Assembly (NCBI GenBank): GCA_002633005.1
Contig: NMRA01000289.1
Coordinates: forward strand, 346,036 to 410,035
Direction of reading: 5' to 3'
Source: Phoronis australis
Taxonomy: Eukaryota > Phoronida > Phoronidae
DNA: 64,000 nt
The translations under genes were made by a program, and so were the position numbers. Of this stretch, positions 20,612-32,699 are shown piece after piece (position 1 is the first letter of the stretch; every line of letters starts with the position of its first letter). The notes beneath the pieces were generated by a model. It saw only the letters and a list, made by a program, of their open reading frames with translations, searched no databases and was not told where the DNA came from.

Positions 20612-22215
20612 TGAAAGGCTCCACAGTCTGCTCCACTAGTCGCGCCGCGAACGACATTCTTATTTCGACCAAAGTAATCCTAAAGATAGCAAGCGAATGT
20701 TCCATTTTATGTCACTGAGTCACTCCCTCTGAAATCATTCTTTTACCACAACGCAATGTTCAACTGTGCTCATTTCTTTTTGGTGTAACCCTCAGGTTCA
20801 TTTCTAATTTTTTGGACCAAGCCAAGTTGTTTTGTTTTGTAACTGATCTCTTGTTAAACAAGGTGTTGTATAATCTTAAAAGAGAATGCCACCCAAAACA
20901 CAACCCGTTTTGTATCAGTTTAGATCGAGCAGTTCCACTCGATAACAGCAAGTTCACTGGTTTCTTTTACCTGAAACCTGACGGCAGACGGAGGTGTTAA
21001 AATTAACCAATGACGTCAGAGGTTCGAACGCAGTCGGTTCAGCAGTTCACAACACGTTTACTGGTGTCAGCTTATTGCTTAATTTCATCGTTTTACACCA
21101 ATAAATCATCAAAATTCGATGTAAAACCCTTACAAAACACGTACCGAGTTCTTGAACAAACGCGATGTTTTATTTCGCTGTTACGGATTTATAGGCCCAA
21201 TTTACCAAGGTCGGTCACTGGAGTTTGGGGTCTGTTCTATACGTAATCAATTCGAATTATTCTTCCGCGAAATACAGACAGGGCTGACAACATAGCTGTA
21301 CAGAAACTTGCGATTTTTTCGGTTATATCCACGCCAGTACATAACACGCTTGTTATCCCGGCCATGCAGTGGCTCTGCGGAACCCAATCTGGCCCGGATC
21401 GGCGACAGGACTGAAGACATCACGGACACAAACCAGCCAGTTGGAAACTAAACTTCCAGTCACGAAAAGACTATACTAGTGAGTCAACGAAATAATGTGC
21501 ACGTGATGATTTTAGTGAATTAGTCGCGAATCTACTTAATCGTCAGGAGCCGCGAAGTCAGGTTTCCCTTCCACAGAACTGTCATGGCAAAAGTGGTACA
21601 GTAACCATGATTCGAATAATGTATGTGTATATCTAGATGAAGATTCCCCTAGGCTAGGCCTAACATCTGACCATAGCAGTGGTAAAATTAGAGCCGGGTA
21701 AGTAGGCGCCCAAAGCCCCGGCCACCGGCGTATCACGTAGTTGAGCACTGAACGTAACTTACGGTGCGTAGGCGCTACGTTCATATGCAAAAAGGTGGTC
21801 GGGCTGCACCTAGGTGCGCCTACGCCCCACTTCAGCACTGAGCATGTAAAATCGAGTTACTGTGTCACAACACTTCTGTCATCAAACACTGAATTAGCAT
21901 GAACTCACACGGCCTCGGTGCCCGCGGTCAATTAGCTTAATTTATTGTATCTAACGCCGGTAACGCAGTGATTTACATATATACATTGCTGGCCTCCCAA
22001 AACATTTGCACTCACTAATATTCCAAAGGTACTAGAATTTTTATCTAATGAGACAGACTTTGACACTCGTTCAAGCATTATAGGGTGAGAATAATTCATT
22101 TTGAAACAGAACACACAATAATACTCCGCCCGAACCTGGCAACTTGCAATCCCGACGAGTGCTCATCAAATTTTTTTTCTGCCCTGGCATGAGCTGTTTG
22201 GTAAGCCGGCATTCG
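20612..22215. other. CpG-richer stretch without a recognisable gene
   Basis: Base composition is more GC-rich around 21240-21460 and 21540-21840 than in neighbouring intergenic DNA. Overlapping small frames exist (for example 21247-21429 minus and 21536-21838 minus), but no domain or convincing exon can be assigned. Confidence 0.35.
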
Positions 22216-22219
22216 TCAG

Positions 22220-23558
22220 TGAAATCACTGTCGACGAAATTGCCGGCCACAGACACGGAGATGTTTCATGACCTTATACTTGGAATTAACGGCAGGCTTT
22301 TCATTCTTCACTTCCGCGAAACATTTCGGGCTCTCGAGGAATTCCAAAGAAAACAATATACCCGCTTTCTTCACAACTTCACATTTCGCACTAGCGTGAA
22401 CGACACACCACACCATAGCGGCAATCATTCTGCAGAAGAACCCCTGACGTCGCTGCATCGTTTACTCACCTTCCTCACAGGTTAACGCTACACCTCTCTG
22501 TGAGGTAAGATCGACCGTACACGCGGTGATGTGGATATAGACTGATTAAGACGGTAAAAAGGGACTAATTAAACCCGGGGGGGGGGGCATTCTCCTGTAA
22601 AGGTGGTTTTATACGCATGTTATTGTACATACTTCATTGTGCAGTCTGCACATGCCATGCTGATGTTTAGTGAATACGTTGTTTCATTGATTATTAAATA
22701 ATTCTGATGTTGATATAAGTTAATGCAATCTCAAGTTTTACATTGTATTGAATTAATAATCGGTGCTTCATTTAGTGTAAAATTATGGTGTCATAGTTGT
22801 AATGTCATGACCTTTGCATTTTAGCATGAACAAAAGAATAAATTTTGTATCATATTCATTCAGTCGTTAACTGACTTTAATTGGCATTTTGGCTATGGCT
22901 GATTGGCAAAAGCAAAACAATTGCGATAGGTTGTATGTCAGAAAAAAACATATGTAAATTATCCGATATTAGAATTTGAAACCAAGCTCGTACATGTAAA
23001 GAAGTAAAAAAATTATATTATTTCTCCCATGACCTAAATACCAGACTTAAAGGTATGCATATTTTTCTATTGTCACAATGGTACTGGTCTGTTTCTACCT
23101 CTGATAATAAGTATTTTGTTGATCATATTTCATTGGCGGCGCACCAAAGGGGGTTGTGGGGCTATAGCCCCACTTTTTCCAGTCGTGCGCCACCCATTGT
23201 CTATGGGTGGTGCACAACCGGGCTGGGGGCTATAGCCCTCCCCCCCACTTTTTCCAGTGCTGCGCCGCCCGTGTATTTGATTTGTTAACCTGGAAGCTCA
23301 CAACCTAAACATATATTATGTAAGAGAAGTTGTGGTGTTTCTATATTTCGATACTGTATGCAACACTTCTAGATGTTGTGTATTTGTTAACAGATCTCAC
23401 TTTGACACTAGATTCTCAATATTGTTTTTGACAAACTAGACTACTGTACAGCCATGTTTATATTCTATTTGCCTATTATGTGTTTTTGTATGTTTGTTTT
23501 AAAATAAACGGTGTGATTAGATATATTACTTATCTTTTATTTTATTTCATCTAAAATN
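22220..23558. repeat. 1.34-kb block, first copy of a direct duplication
   Basis: Nearly identical to 23560-24909 with scattered substitutions and short indels (one 12-bp difference near 22320 and 23660). The boundary is the single n at 23559, so this is probably two alleles placed in tandem. The block holds a GC-rich dimeric element, a poly-G tract (about 22579) and a small frame of unknown meaning on the minus strand (22225-22458). Confidence 0.85.
23134..23272 (+). mobile_element. GC-rich dimeric short element
   Basis: GGCGGCGCACCAAAGGGGGT opens and GTGCTGCGCCGCCC closes it. The halves meet at TTGTCTATGGGTGGTGCACA. Each half has a GGGGCTATAGCCCC palindrome and a CACTTTTTCCAGT tail. Confidence 0.8.
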
Positions 23559-23559
23559 G
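23559..23559. other. Single-n contig join between duplicated blocks
   Basis: The sequence after the n repeats the sequence beginning at 22220. Confidence 0.95.
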
Positions 23560-24909
23560 TGAAATCACTGTCGACGAAATTGCCGGCCACAGACACGGAG
23601 GTGTTTCATGACCTTATACTTGGAATTAACGGCAGGCTTTTCATTCTTCACTTCCGCGAGACACTTCCGAAACATTTCGGGCTCTCGAGGAAATCCAAAC
23701 AAAACAATATACCCGCTTTCTTCACAACTTCATATTTCGCACAAGCGTGAACGAAACACCACACCATAGCGGCAATCATTCTGCAGAAGAACCACTGACG
23801 TCGCTGCGTCGTTTACTCACCTTCCACACAGGTTAACGCCGGCGACACCTCTCTGCGAGGTAAGATCGACCGTACACGCGGTGATGTGGATATAGACTGA
23901 TTAAGACGGTAAAAAGGGACTAATTAAACCCGGGGGGGGGGGCATTCTCCTGTAAAGGTGGTTTTATACGCATGTTATTGTACATACTTCATTGTGCAGT
24001 CTGCAAATGCCATGCTGATGTTTAGTGAATACGTTGTTTCATTGATTATTAAATAATTCTGATGTTGATATAAGTTAATGCAATCTCAAGTTTCACATTG
24101 TATTGAATTAATAATCGGTTCTTCATTTAGTGTAAAATTATGGTGTCATAGTTGTAATGTCATGACCTTTGCATTTTAGCATGAACAAAAGAATAAATTT
24201 TTATCATATTCATTCAATCGTTAACTGACTTTAATTGGCATTTTGGCTATGGCTGATTGGCAAAAGCAAAACAATTGCGATAGGTTGTATATCAGAAAAA
24301 AACATATGTAAATTATCTGATATTAGAATTTGAAACCAACCTCGTACATGTAAAGAAGTGAAAAATTATATTATTTCTCCCATGACCTAAATAACAGACT
24401 TAAAGGTATGCATATTTTTCTATTGTCACAATGGTACTGGTCTGTTTCTACCTCTGATTACAAGTATTTTGTTGATCATATTTCATTGGCGGCGCACCAA
24501 AGGGGGTTGTGGGGCTATAGCCCCACTTTTTGCAGTCGTGCGCCACCCATTGTCTATGGGTGGTGCACAACCGGGCTGGGGGCTATAGCCCTCCCCCCAC
24601 TTTTTCCAGTGCTGCGCCGCCCATGTATTTGATTTGTTAACCTGGAAGCTCACAACCTGAACATATATTATGTAAGAGAAGTTGTGGTGTTTCTATATTT
24701 TGATACTGTATGCAACACTTCTAGATGTTGTGTATTTGTTAACAGATCTCACTTTGACACTAGATTCTCAATATTGTTTTTGACAACCTAGACTACTGTA
24801 CAGCCATGTTTATATTCTATTTGCCTATTATGTGTTTTTGTATGTTTGTTTTAAAATAAACGGTGTGATTAGATATATTACTTATCTTTTATTTTATTTC
24901 ATATAAAAT
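23560..24909. repeat. 1.35-kb block, second copy of the direct duplication
   Basis: Matches 22220-23558 over its whole length, then continues into unique sequence (GATGCAGTGTAAATG). This copy carries its own dimeric GC-rich element at about 24486-24623. Confidence 0.85.
24486..24623 (+). mobile_element. GC-rich dimeric short element, duplicate of 23134-23272
   Basis: Same element within the duplicated block, with differences in the C and G runs. Confidence 0.8.
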
Positions 24910-26985
24910 GATGCAGTGTAAATGCAACCAACCTGTTGGGGTGTGTCATTTTGACAAAATTCGGTCTCAGCCAATGTACATGTAACTACAACATAGGAAG
25001 TTTCAGTTTCTCCTCCATATGGAAATCCGGGTCAAAGGGAAGGACACAAGTAGTTCTATTCAGTTGGAGAATTTTATGATGCCTTCTTTACTGAGGCAGC
25101 CCAGGCAGCTGGCTCTCAACTGTGTTGGCATGGAGTGGCGTAATTGAAACTTGCACTTCAGTAAACAAATCTGATTGGTTTTTGGCTTGAATATTCACGA
25201 GTACTGTACTAGGTAAGTCATGTGTTCCTTGCCACTGAAACAGAATTTAACCTTCCTGTTCACAAGGTATTTCGAGTATTTGTTCTTAAAAATCTTGAAT
25301 TTCGATCTGTGGCCTATCAAAACATTTTTCTCAGTTAGTTTAGCGCAAAAAAACATCTGTCAACTGCTCCTCACTTCGTCGATTTTTCTCCCACATCCCA
25401 TCTCCTTAAAACCTTTGCCTTTAAAAAAGCAAGAGTGGCAAATTTTAAGCAGCCGCCAGTTCGATGAGAAGTAATTGGTGTAACAGTTTAAAATCAGTTA
25501 GGAAGGTATCGTAGTATTAAAAAATGTTAGAATATCGGTTGCTTAACTGGATTGCCTCATACTGTGCTCTCGACCCAGGGCCGTAGGAAGCGGGGGGGAC
25601 GGCCCCCAAAATTTTCAGGCGCCAGGGTTAAACCGTGGCAACCGACATAGGCATGGGGAAGGGGACAATAGAGAAAAGAAAGACTGCGAAATACGGATAA
25701 GAGAGAAAATTCTAAAAGAACGTTTAACAACAGTGCATGGTTTACTTTTTGAGGACCCTGGCCAGGACATTGTTAGGGTCTCCGCGTTTGCAGCACGGGT
25801 CGTCTAAACGCACCTGGAAATATGCACGTAATCATTCATACTCGTTCATATATTTCGAAAAATTGAGAAAACTTGTAAAGCGAAGCTCTTTGGGAGCGTA
25901 CTAATTTATTGGATTTTTCAATAAGTCATTTTTGCGAATTTTTTTCCAGAGGCCCCTGTCTGCCAAGGGATATCGGAGACAACATTCGCTATATTTTTGT
26001 CGAAACTGTACATCACTTGAGAAAAATTGAAAACCTGACAGATAAAATCAATTGCTGCACATTTCCTGATTTTCGAAAAACATATAGATATTTTTATATT
26101 TAGGGGCCCCGCCCTTGAAGAAGGCAATGATGATTTTCAAGTGGCCACCTTTTTGTGGGTCTTATGTTGGAATCGATTACCTCCATTTTGCTGCTTTTTG
26201 TGAAATCGTGCAACGTGCTTTTATGTTGAAGGTCACTTCCCGCTGCATCGTTTTGTGACAACACGAAGGTGGAATGTACTGTCACTCGTTTTCCAAGCTT
26301 AATGATGTTTAGCCTTTCATCTTAAGGTGTCCCGTTTCAGACGGGACTCTCTCTCGGTGAAATGTTCTTTGTCCCTCTGTACATGTAAATCCGACACTGC
26401 CAAGTATTCACGAGGGAAGCTGTGATTCGAAATCCATAAGAACTACAAAACATTCTTGCCCAGCACAGCAGTATCAAGACATTCGACAAAAACAAACAAA
26501 AAGTGTGAACAAAATACAAATAGAGTGGCCACCATCGAAAGGGTGGAATTTTGAAGAACGTGAAGACCACTATTAGTGAAATACGCAAAAGGAATATTTC
26601 CGACGGTTAGCTATAAAATTATATTACTGTTTCCCATAGTATCACAAGAGTAGTATCCATTTTGAAGCTGGTTACCATGCGAGCACCCAGGCTAAAATAT
26701 AGGGGTTCAAATATTTGACAATGTGGACCTTTTACTAAAAAAACGGGTACTAAGGAAAAAAACAGGGTTCTACGATCAGAGCTATGAATTGAGCTTTCCC
26801 GCCGAATTCCTGCCTATTTGCCTTTTTAGTGGTCTTTTCTTTCGTTTTTCTGGGACTTTTTGTTTCTTTGAGGCGGACCTTTTTACCCATTTCACTAAAT
26901 GAGGGGAAGGGCTCGTGAGAGCCCCCTGAGACCCCTGGGTGCGTGCATGGTTAATATTTTTTTTTGTGAGGAATTTCCGCCTGTG
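24910..26985. other. No gene recognised
   Basis: Unique-looking DNA. A G/C-rich phrase at 25577-25622 (GGCCGTAGGAAGCGGGGGGG, then ACGGCCCCC) resembles the end of a short hairpin element, but no partner end could be placed. Short frames carry no recognisable motif. Confidence 0.35.
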
Positions 26986-27003
26986 GAAAACACTGCTGTC
27001 ATC

Positions 27004-27141
27004 ATGGGTGGCGCAGCACTGTAAAAAGTGGGGGACTAAAGCCCCCTCAGCTCCCTGTGTGCACCGCCTATAGACCACGTGCGGCGTAGCACTGAAAAAT
27101 TGGGGGCTATAGGCCCCCAGCCCCCTATGGTGCGCCGCCCA
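27004..27141 (-). mobile_element. GC-rich dimeric short element, reverse orientation
   Basis: It begins GGGTGGCGCAGCACTGTAAA and ends GGTGCGCCGCCCAT. The middle is GTGCACCGCCTATAGACCAC, and GGGGGCTATAGGCCCCC lies in the second half. The 131-codon minus frame at 26782-27177 crosses it and is not a gene. Confidence 0.8.
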
Positions 27142-28215
27142 TTTGTCTATGCTACCATTTCTGATGACCGCGTACATGTCGAAAGAGGGTACTCAAAGAA
27201 CTCTCGCAATCATAAGCAATGATTTCAGCGTTTTATTTTCTATGGAGTTCAAATTTTCCTCGTGAACCGTTACAAATACATGTACCTCTGAAATGAGCAA
27301 AAATACAGTGTAATACAAATGACCCATCTCCCATGATATTCCCCTGGTTACCCGTCAAAAAGCTGCGAGCAGGCCTACGGAAATTGCTCATAACATTCCG
27401 TTTTCATAAACAAATTCGCTGTTTCTATTTTATTTGTTGATTTATTTACGAAAATCGATTGATTCAGTGATGGCTTTTGACAATTAGAAGTATTCCAAAG
27501 AATTTACTTGCAGCCTGAAGTTGGAAAAACTCGGTAATCCGATTCCCAATAGTAAAGTACACTTAGAAAAATTCTGCCTACCTAAAATTATTCTTGACGA
27601 CATTGATGAAATTTAGACTCACAAAACATAGATCGAAAAGTGTTTTAAAAGTCATTAAAAAATAAAATTAAACTCATTGCTTAGAAAGTCTGGTGATCAG
27701 GAAATGTTATACGCTGTTAGGTGGCGCTTTAACGCCCTACTTGAAATCACGTGACCACTAAACTCTGCCAAGGAAATGTAAATATTTCAATCACCGAAGT
27801 CATTATCACAGAAATAGTTCAGAGCTAAATTTGAAGCTCTATTCGACGCTTAAATAACCATAGAAACATTGAAGACGAAACAGGTAAGTCGATGATGTGC
27901 TTTCGTTCTCAGAAGACGATTAAATTGCTTCTAAAATTTATAATTTTTCCCAGCACTGGCAGCAGGTGTCTTGACGTTTTGATTTGATCGATTCAGATAG
28001 TCGGTCGGCTCACCAACCAACTCACGCTATTGCCGTAGGCTGGTATTCACCCTGTGTATTTGGCCAACAGAAACTTATTTCCAGAAATCGGAGAAACTAT
28101 AATGGAATTTCAGCAAAGTTCTACTTTCCTGAATCCCGATTTTCTTGGCCACTTGATAAAAAATCACCATCCCCCATGTCACTCATGTTGTTTGATTGCC
28201 GGTCAGACTTCTAAG
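27142..28215. other. No feature recognised
   Basis: AT-rich unique-looking DNA. GAAACAGGTAAGT at about 27879-27891 is a good splice-donor match, but no exon can be supported. Confidence 0.35.
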
Positions 28216-28739
28216 TTCTATGAAGCGCCATAGGGTTCTTAAATGAGAACCTTTCTGCACATTGAAATGCGCTTAATCACTTCATAGTTTTGCTTAATCA
28301 ACACGTACTTTTAGTTCTTAAACCTTTATCATTCTGCTCTTATTCAACACGCACTTTTGCTTAATCAACGCAAAGAATTGCTTAATCAATGTGTATTTTT
28401 AGTTAGTTGACATATCACATAGTCTAATCGGCCGAGGACTTTCTACATGGGTGCAAGGCAACTTTTAAAGAATGTTGAATGTTGCAAATTCTTATCAAAC
28501 GACCACGTAAATGATGGTGCCGTTAAATTTGTTAAGAACAGGTATGTGCACGTTAAGGAAGAGCAGAACTATAATTGTTTAAGAACTAAAAGTACGCGTT
28601 GAACAAGCCAAGCATAACTACCCGTTGATTAAGTGAAACTATGTGTTGATTAAGTTAAGTATGCATTGAATAATAGAGGGATGATGATGGTTGATAAAGC
28701 ACATGTACTCATTTAAGAACCTTTCGGCGCTTCATAGAA
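28216..28739. mobile_element. 524-bp MITE-like element with perfect 14-bp ends and subterminal repeats
   Basis: It starts TTCTATGAAGCGCC and ends GGCGCTTCATAGAA, with the inverted repeat continuing imperfectly (GGTTCTTAAATGAG against CTCATTTAAGAACC). Subterminal motifs recur: GCTTAATCAACACGTACTTT with TTAG on the left, and CTAAAAGTACGCGTTGAACA, CCGTTGATTAAG and GTGTTGATTAAG inverted on the right. There is no coding capacity. The frame at 28709-28915 only overlaps its edge. Confidence 0.8.
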
Positions 28740-29051
28740 TTTGGACACAAACCTTGGCAATGACATGTCACACAACATATTTTTGGTAATTTTCGAATAT
28801 TCATGACACTGACAGGTAATCTTAGATTTGTCAATGTATTTGTACTCAACTCTCTATTCTCAGGTAATTGTTTCCTGACATATTCAGTAGATTTTATTTT
28901 GGCATCAATTCTCAAACCATGAACATCATTCTTCCACTTGCCTGACTTGTGGCTGTGTGCTGACTGTCACTAATGCGGAAAGCTATGTTATTACGGTAGC
29001 TGGCTATGATACCTTGCATGCTTGTGTACTAACTGTGCTCTGTGCTTTATT

Positions 29052-29081
29052 ATGCGCCCACATATTTATATGTGGACGCAT
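29052..29081 (-). repeat. Solo 30-bp 3' hairpin of the Helentron-like element
   Basis: ATGCGCCCACATA, then TTTA, then TATGTGGACGCAT. This is identical to the terminal hairpin at 5821-5850 (reverse complement), with TTAT on both flanks and no other element sequence around it. Confidence 0.85.
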
Positions 29082-29159
29082 TATGAGAAATGTGCTGCTA
29101 TTTAACGAACCAGATAAGATCAATGAAAAATGGTTTGTTTATATGAAAATGATCTAGGC

Positions 29160-32060
29160 CTTCTCCTGATATCATAATTTCTTGCCCAGATATTGATAAG
29201 CAGGCAATCACTGATTAACAGCTGTTATTCAGTGGACAAACCGGTTTCGTCCATCGAGTAACTGTCAGTCATTCAGCAGGTGAAAGTGGTTCTCAAAATC
29301 GGATGTAGACTCAAGTGGTGGCTGTGCAAATCGTAATCACTACAAACCCAGACTTGCCATAAACAAGAACACTGAGGTGATTACATGAAGCTGGTACATG
29401 TTATGTCACTTTGTTTTAAGAAGAAAAAGCCACATGCACAGCCATCCCCTAGAACCAGGATTTTGACTTGAGTTTTGAGTTTGTTCCCTTTTTGTTTTCT
29501 GCTGTGGCCAGTTAATGTTTGTAATTATTTATGATAAAGCGACCCTGCAACTGCTCCCAATCATGTTAAATTTCTGAAAGAGTAGGTATTTAGATCAATA
29601 GTTGTCATGCTGACTCCCTGAAAGGGTGGAAACTCTATTTTTTATACATGCCCTTGTCAAAAAGCCATGGAATACCCCCTAGGCATGGTACTGAGCTCAG
29701 GTAAAAAACTTACTTCAATGTTTTTGAGTGACAAGACAAGCTAGAAAAAATATCCTTGAGGATTATTGCATTTTGCTCCTCTTATTCTGAAATTCATTCA
29801 GTTGTCAATTTGTATTGACTTTATAAGGATCTTGGCTATAGCAAACAATACTAAAATGTTCTTGAGGAGAGGCTTGTCAAACTTGGCACTGAAGTGATCT
29901 GTTATCACCGACTTGTTTGTTTAGTAGATGAGATCTCTAAGTAGACACTGGATAACTGGTTGTGCATCTCTCATATAGAAAAAGGCAACTAATAAATAAG
30001 AGAATTATATTTTGAATATGGTTTTTTTACGCCACCATATTATCAACTGTGTGAGATGTTAACAAATTATGAACATGTGAAGTAGTTGTTGCACAAAACC
30101 AATCAGTAAACACCATCTATAGAGAAACTCTTTCTCATTTATATGTTCGGGTCATATGTCTATGTTGTGAATACAAGATATTTCAGTGGAGTGGTGTATG
30201 ACTGCAGTCTCCTCAGAAAAAATGTATTTTTCTAGCCGGCATTGTTTCTGAAACTATAAAAATGTTAAACTGTAAGATCTAGATGTTTTTCAATGTCACT
30301 AACTGATTTTCAAAATAACCGTGCCATATTGAAATTCACTATCCTGCCAAATCGGGTCTTTGATGAACAGGCGTTCATCGCTACCTACAGATCCCATGTG
30401 ATGCAGACAGGAGGTATAAACAGCGTTTTAACACCTATCCTGCTATCATAATACCGGCAAATTTTCTCTGACGTGCGGTTGGATGTACTTTACGATAAAA
30501 GGTAAGCATCTTGAAATAACATAGAGGAAAGACGTCATCAAGTCCCATAAATTTCCAATGCAAAGAAGAATCTGCGGCTGCATAGTCAGTGGCTGACTAG
30601 TTAAGTGATGGTTAAAAGTTAAAGCAAATTGGTTAACTTACCTTTAATGGGAGTGGTTGACTGGGGGGTTTTTCCGTCTGTTTTCATAAATGAAACTCTT
30701 GTAGTGCTGAATTTCTGTCCTCGGAATCTGAGTTAAGATCAAGCGTAAGTCACTTTCTCGATGTCATTACTTTAGTGTGTGTCCATATGAAACTCCACTA
30801 TTAGTGTTAGTCTTATAATTTGGGCTTAGAAATGGGGTTACCTTCTTGTTGTCATTAGATCAAGAGCTTTTAGTATACTGCTTAAGCGTGTCTTATCTGT
30901 AGTTTTATGCATGAGTCAAAACCGATTTGTCGTCTTCATTGGTTTTATGCTTGTGATTATTAATGCTGGTTTAAGCATGATCTTGAAATTGATTTATTGG
31001 TGGCTGAGTAAAATTTATCTAGAACAGAAAACAGTTTTAGGTTCATTTTGTTGATTCAAGTGCTGGTATTATGACACAATATGGCAGACAAGTGAAATAA
31101 GTAGTGGCATCAAAGTAAAACTTTACCTTTTTAGCTGTTGTACCATAGTTTCCATCAGACGTTTTGAAAAAATTCAATTATTCTTGGGAGGTGGATCCAG
31201 CCAGAAGATTAGTCCAGGGGGTCCGATCCCTCCGTATTTTACCAATGCGGCAAACAAAATCCATGGGAAAAAAGATTTTCTGTAGACCGCTGAGTGAGGA
31301 TGTGACGATATTAAATGTCATTACCAGTATTCTACTCTTTGTTTGTGATATAGTTTGGTGCTCTTCAGAAACTCATCGTTTTATTTGGGCCTCACCTGTA
31401 GTAAAAAGCCGGATCTGCCTTTGGGCGTTCAACACAAAGTTAGAAGCCTTTGAAAATTAATCTGTCCTTGAATTTACGTCATTCTAGTTTGCGAAAATAT
31501 GGTTATGGTTCTTTGCTCTGAGGACTGGATCCCAGTTTTGATTACCTACGGCTAACTTCATGAATTCTATCTAATCTTTCCTGTACACAGTGCTGCCTTT
31601 TGATGAAGGGAATGTGGATGTATTTCACCTGTTGCTTGTGTGTACCTGTAAAGTCATTATGTAAATAGCCCATTGGGTGGTTAAGTGCCAAGCTGTGGCA
31701 TGTCAACAGCAGCCACCTTTCTTTGAAAACCATTGTTTATATTTTTGTTTCGGCCCACAGCAACTTTCCCAGTTTTAGGCTCAGGCATGGGTCTCAAGGA
31801 TCATTTTAGAACAACATGGCCTGAAATGAATGGACGGATTTCAAGTTTCTGTGGGTGACGTGACCATTTTCTGTCCTTGTTTGATCCGATTTTTTAGGGG
31901 GCGGCATTGTCGCATGCATCATGTCTGCGACCTCGGTACTCTATGTTAAAGTGAGTAGTGATCAGCTAAATTCTGCATTTTTAAAATCACAGATGAATCC
32001 GAAGTTGGATTTGAGTAGATATCGTTAACACACAAATATGTTGATGTTTTGATCACTGAA
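29160..32060. other. No gene or repeat recognised
   Basis: AT-rich unique-looking DNA, intergenic or the upstream intron of RAB23. The 98-codon frame at 31164-31460 has no known domain. A short ATG-containing segment near 31912 with a donor-like GTGAGT is discussed under findings. Confidence 0.35.
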
Positions 32061-32064
32061 ATTA

Positions 32065-32540
32065 AGGGCCTTTCATACTAACGTCGGCACGTTGATGTTT
32101 TGGGGAGTTCCGGTCAGTAAGAACGCTTAACTTCAGTCCTTGATCAAAATTAACAACGCACTGAACAGGTGGATTTAACAGCGGAGTGTCGATGCTGCGG
32201 TGCATTATGAACGGTCAACTTCAGTCCCATTGAAGTTATCGTCAGGTGCTACTGTTGTAGTGTCGTCGCCAATAGTAGCTTATATTTTACTTGAATAATC
32301 ACTAGTCGAATTGATGATAAGTTTTATGTTAATTAGTGCATGTAAATGTTCCCAAAATTGTCACATTAAAAGAATCTTAGCGTACACCGTTACCTTACGA
32401 TTACTTCGACGACAACAGCGTCACCTACCGTTTAATTCGATGTTCGTAACTACCGAAGTCAGTGTAAACGGTTTAGTTAACTTTGCAGTTTACATCGACG
32501 CTCCGTTCAGATCGGAGTTAAGTTAGTATGAAAAGGCCTT
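32065..32540 (+). mobile_element. 476-bp MITE with AGGGCCTTTCATACTAAC ends and TA target duplication
   Basis: The left end is AGGGCCTTTCATACTAACG and the right end is AGTTAGTATGAAAAGGCCTT. Both are flanked by TA (32063-32064 and 32541-32542). The interior contains many internally repeated AACTTC..GTTAAC and CGTC/GACG pieces, so it can fold extensively. The 71-codon frame at 32311-32526 is incidental. TA duplication and short TIRs would suit a Tc1/mariner-like or related superfamily, but this is not proven. Confidence 0.8.
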
Positions 32541-32699
32541 TAGTGTTGATCAGGTACTCTGTATTGTCTTGAATGCCAATAAGGTGTGTGATTGTGACCA
32601 AGTTTTAATGTGTCGTTGGCCCGAATTGAGCTATTTCACAATGCGGCAATGAAAATATTTATGTGTCAGTGACGCAGGGCGCGCTGCCATTATGATCCC

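Noticed and set aside
21541-21840. Promoter or CpG island of an unseen gene
   Set aside because: Slightly higher GC and CpG only; no exon, initiator or conserved coding sequence could be supported.
22144-22485. 113-codon plus frame in the duplicated block
   Set aside because: Overlaps minus frames, shows no domain, and is altered by indels in the second copy.
26782-27177. 131-codon minus frame
   Set aside because: It crosses a GC-rich dimeric element; the repeated AAHHRGLGAYSP-like peptide is the repeat read through.
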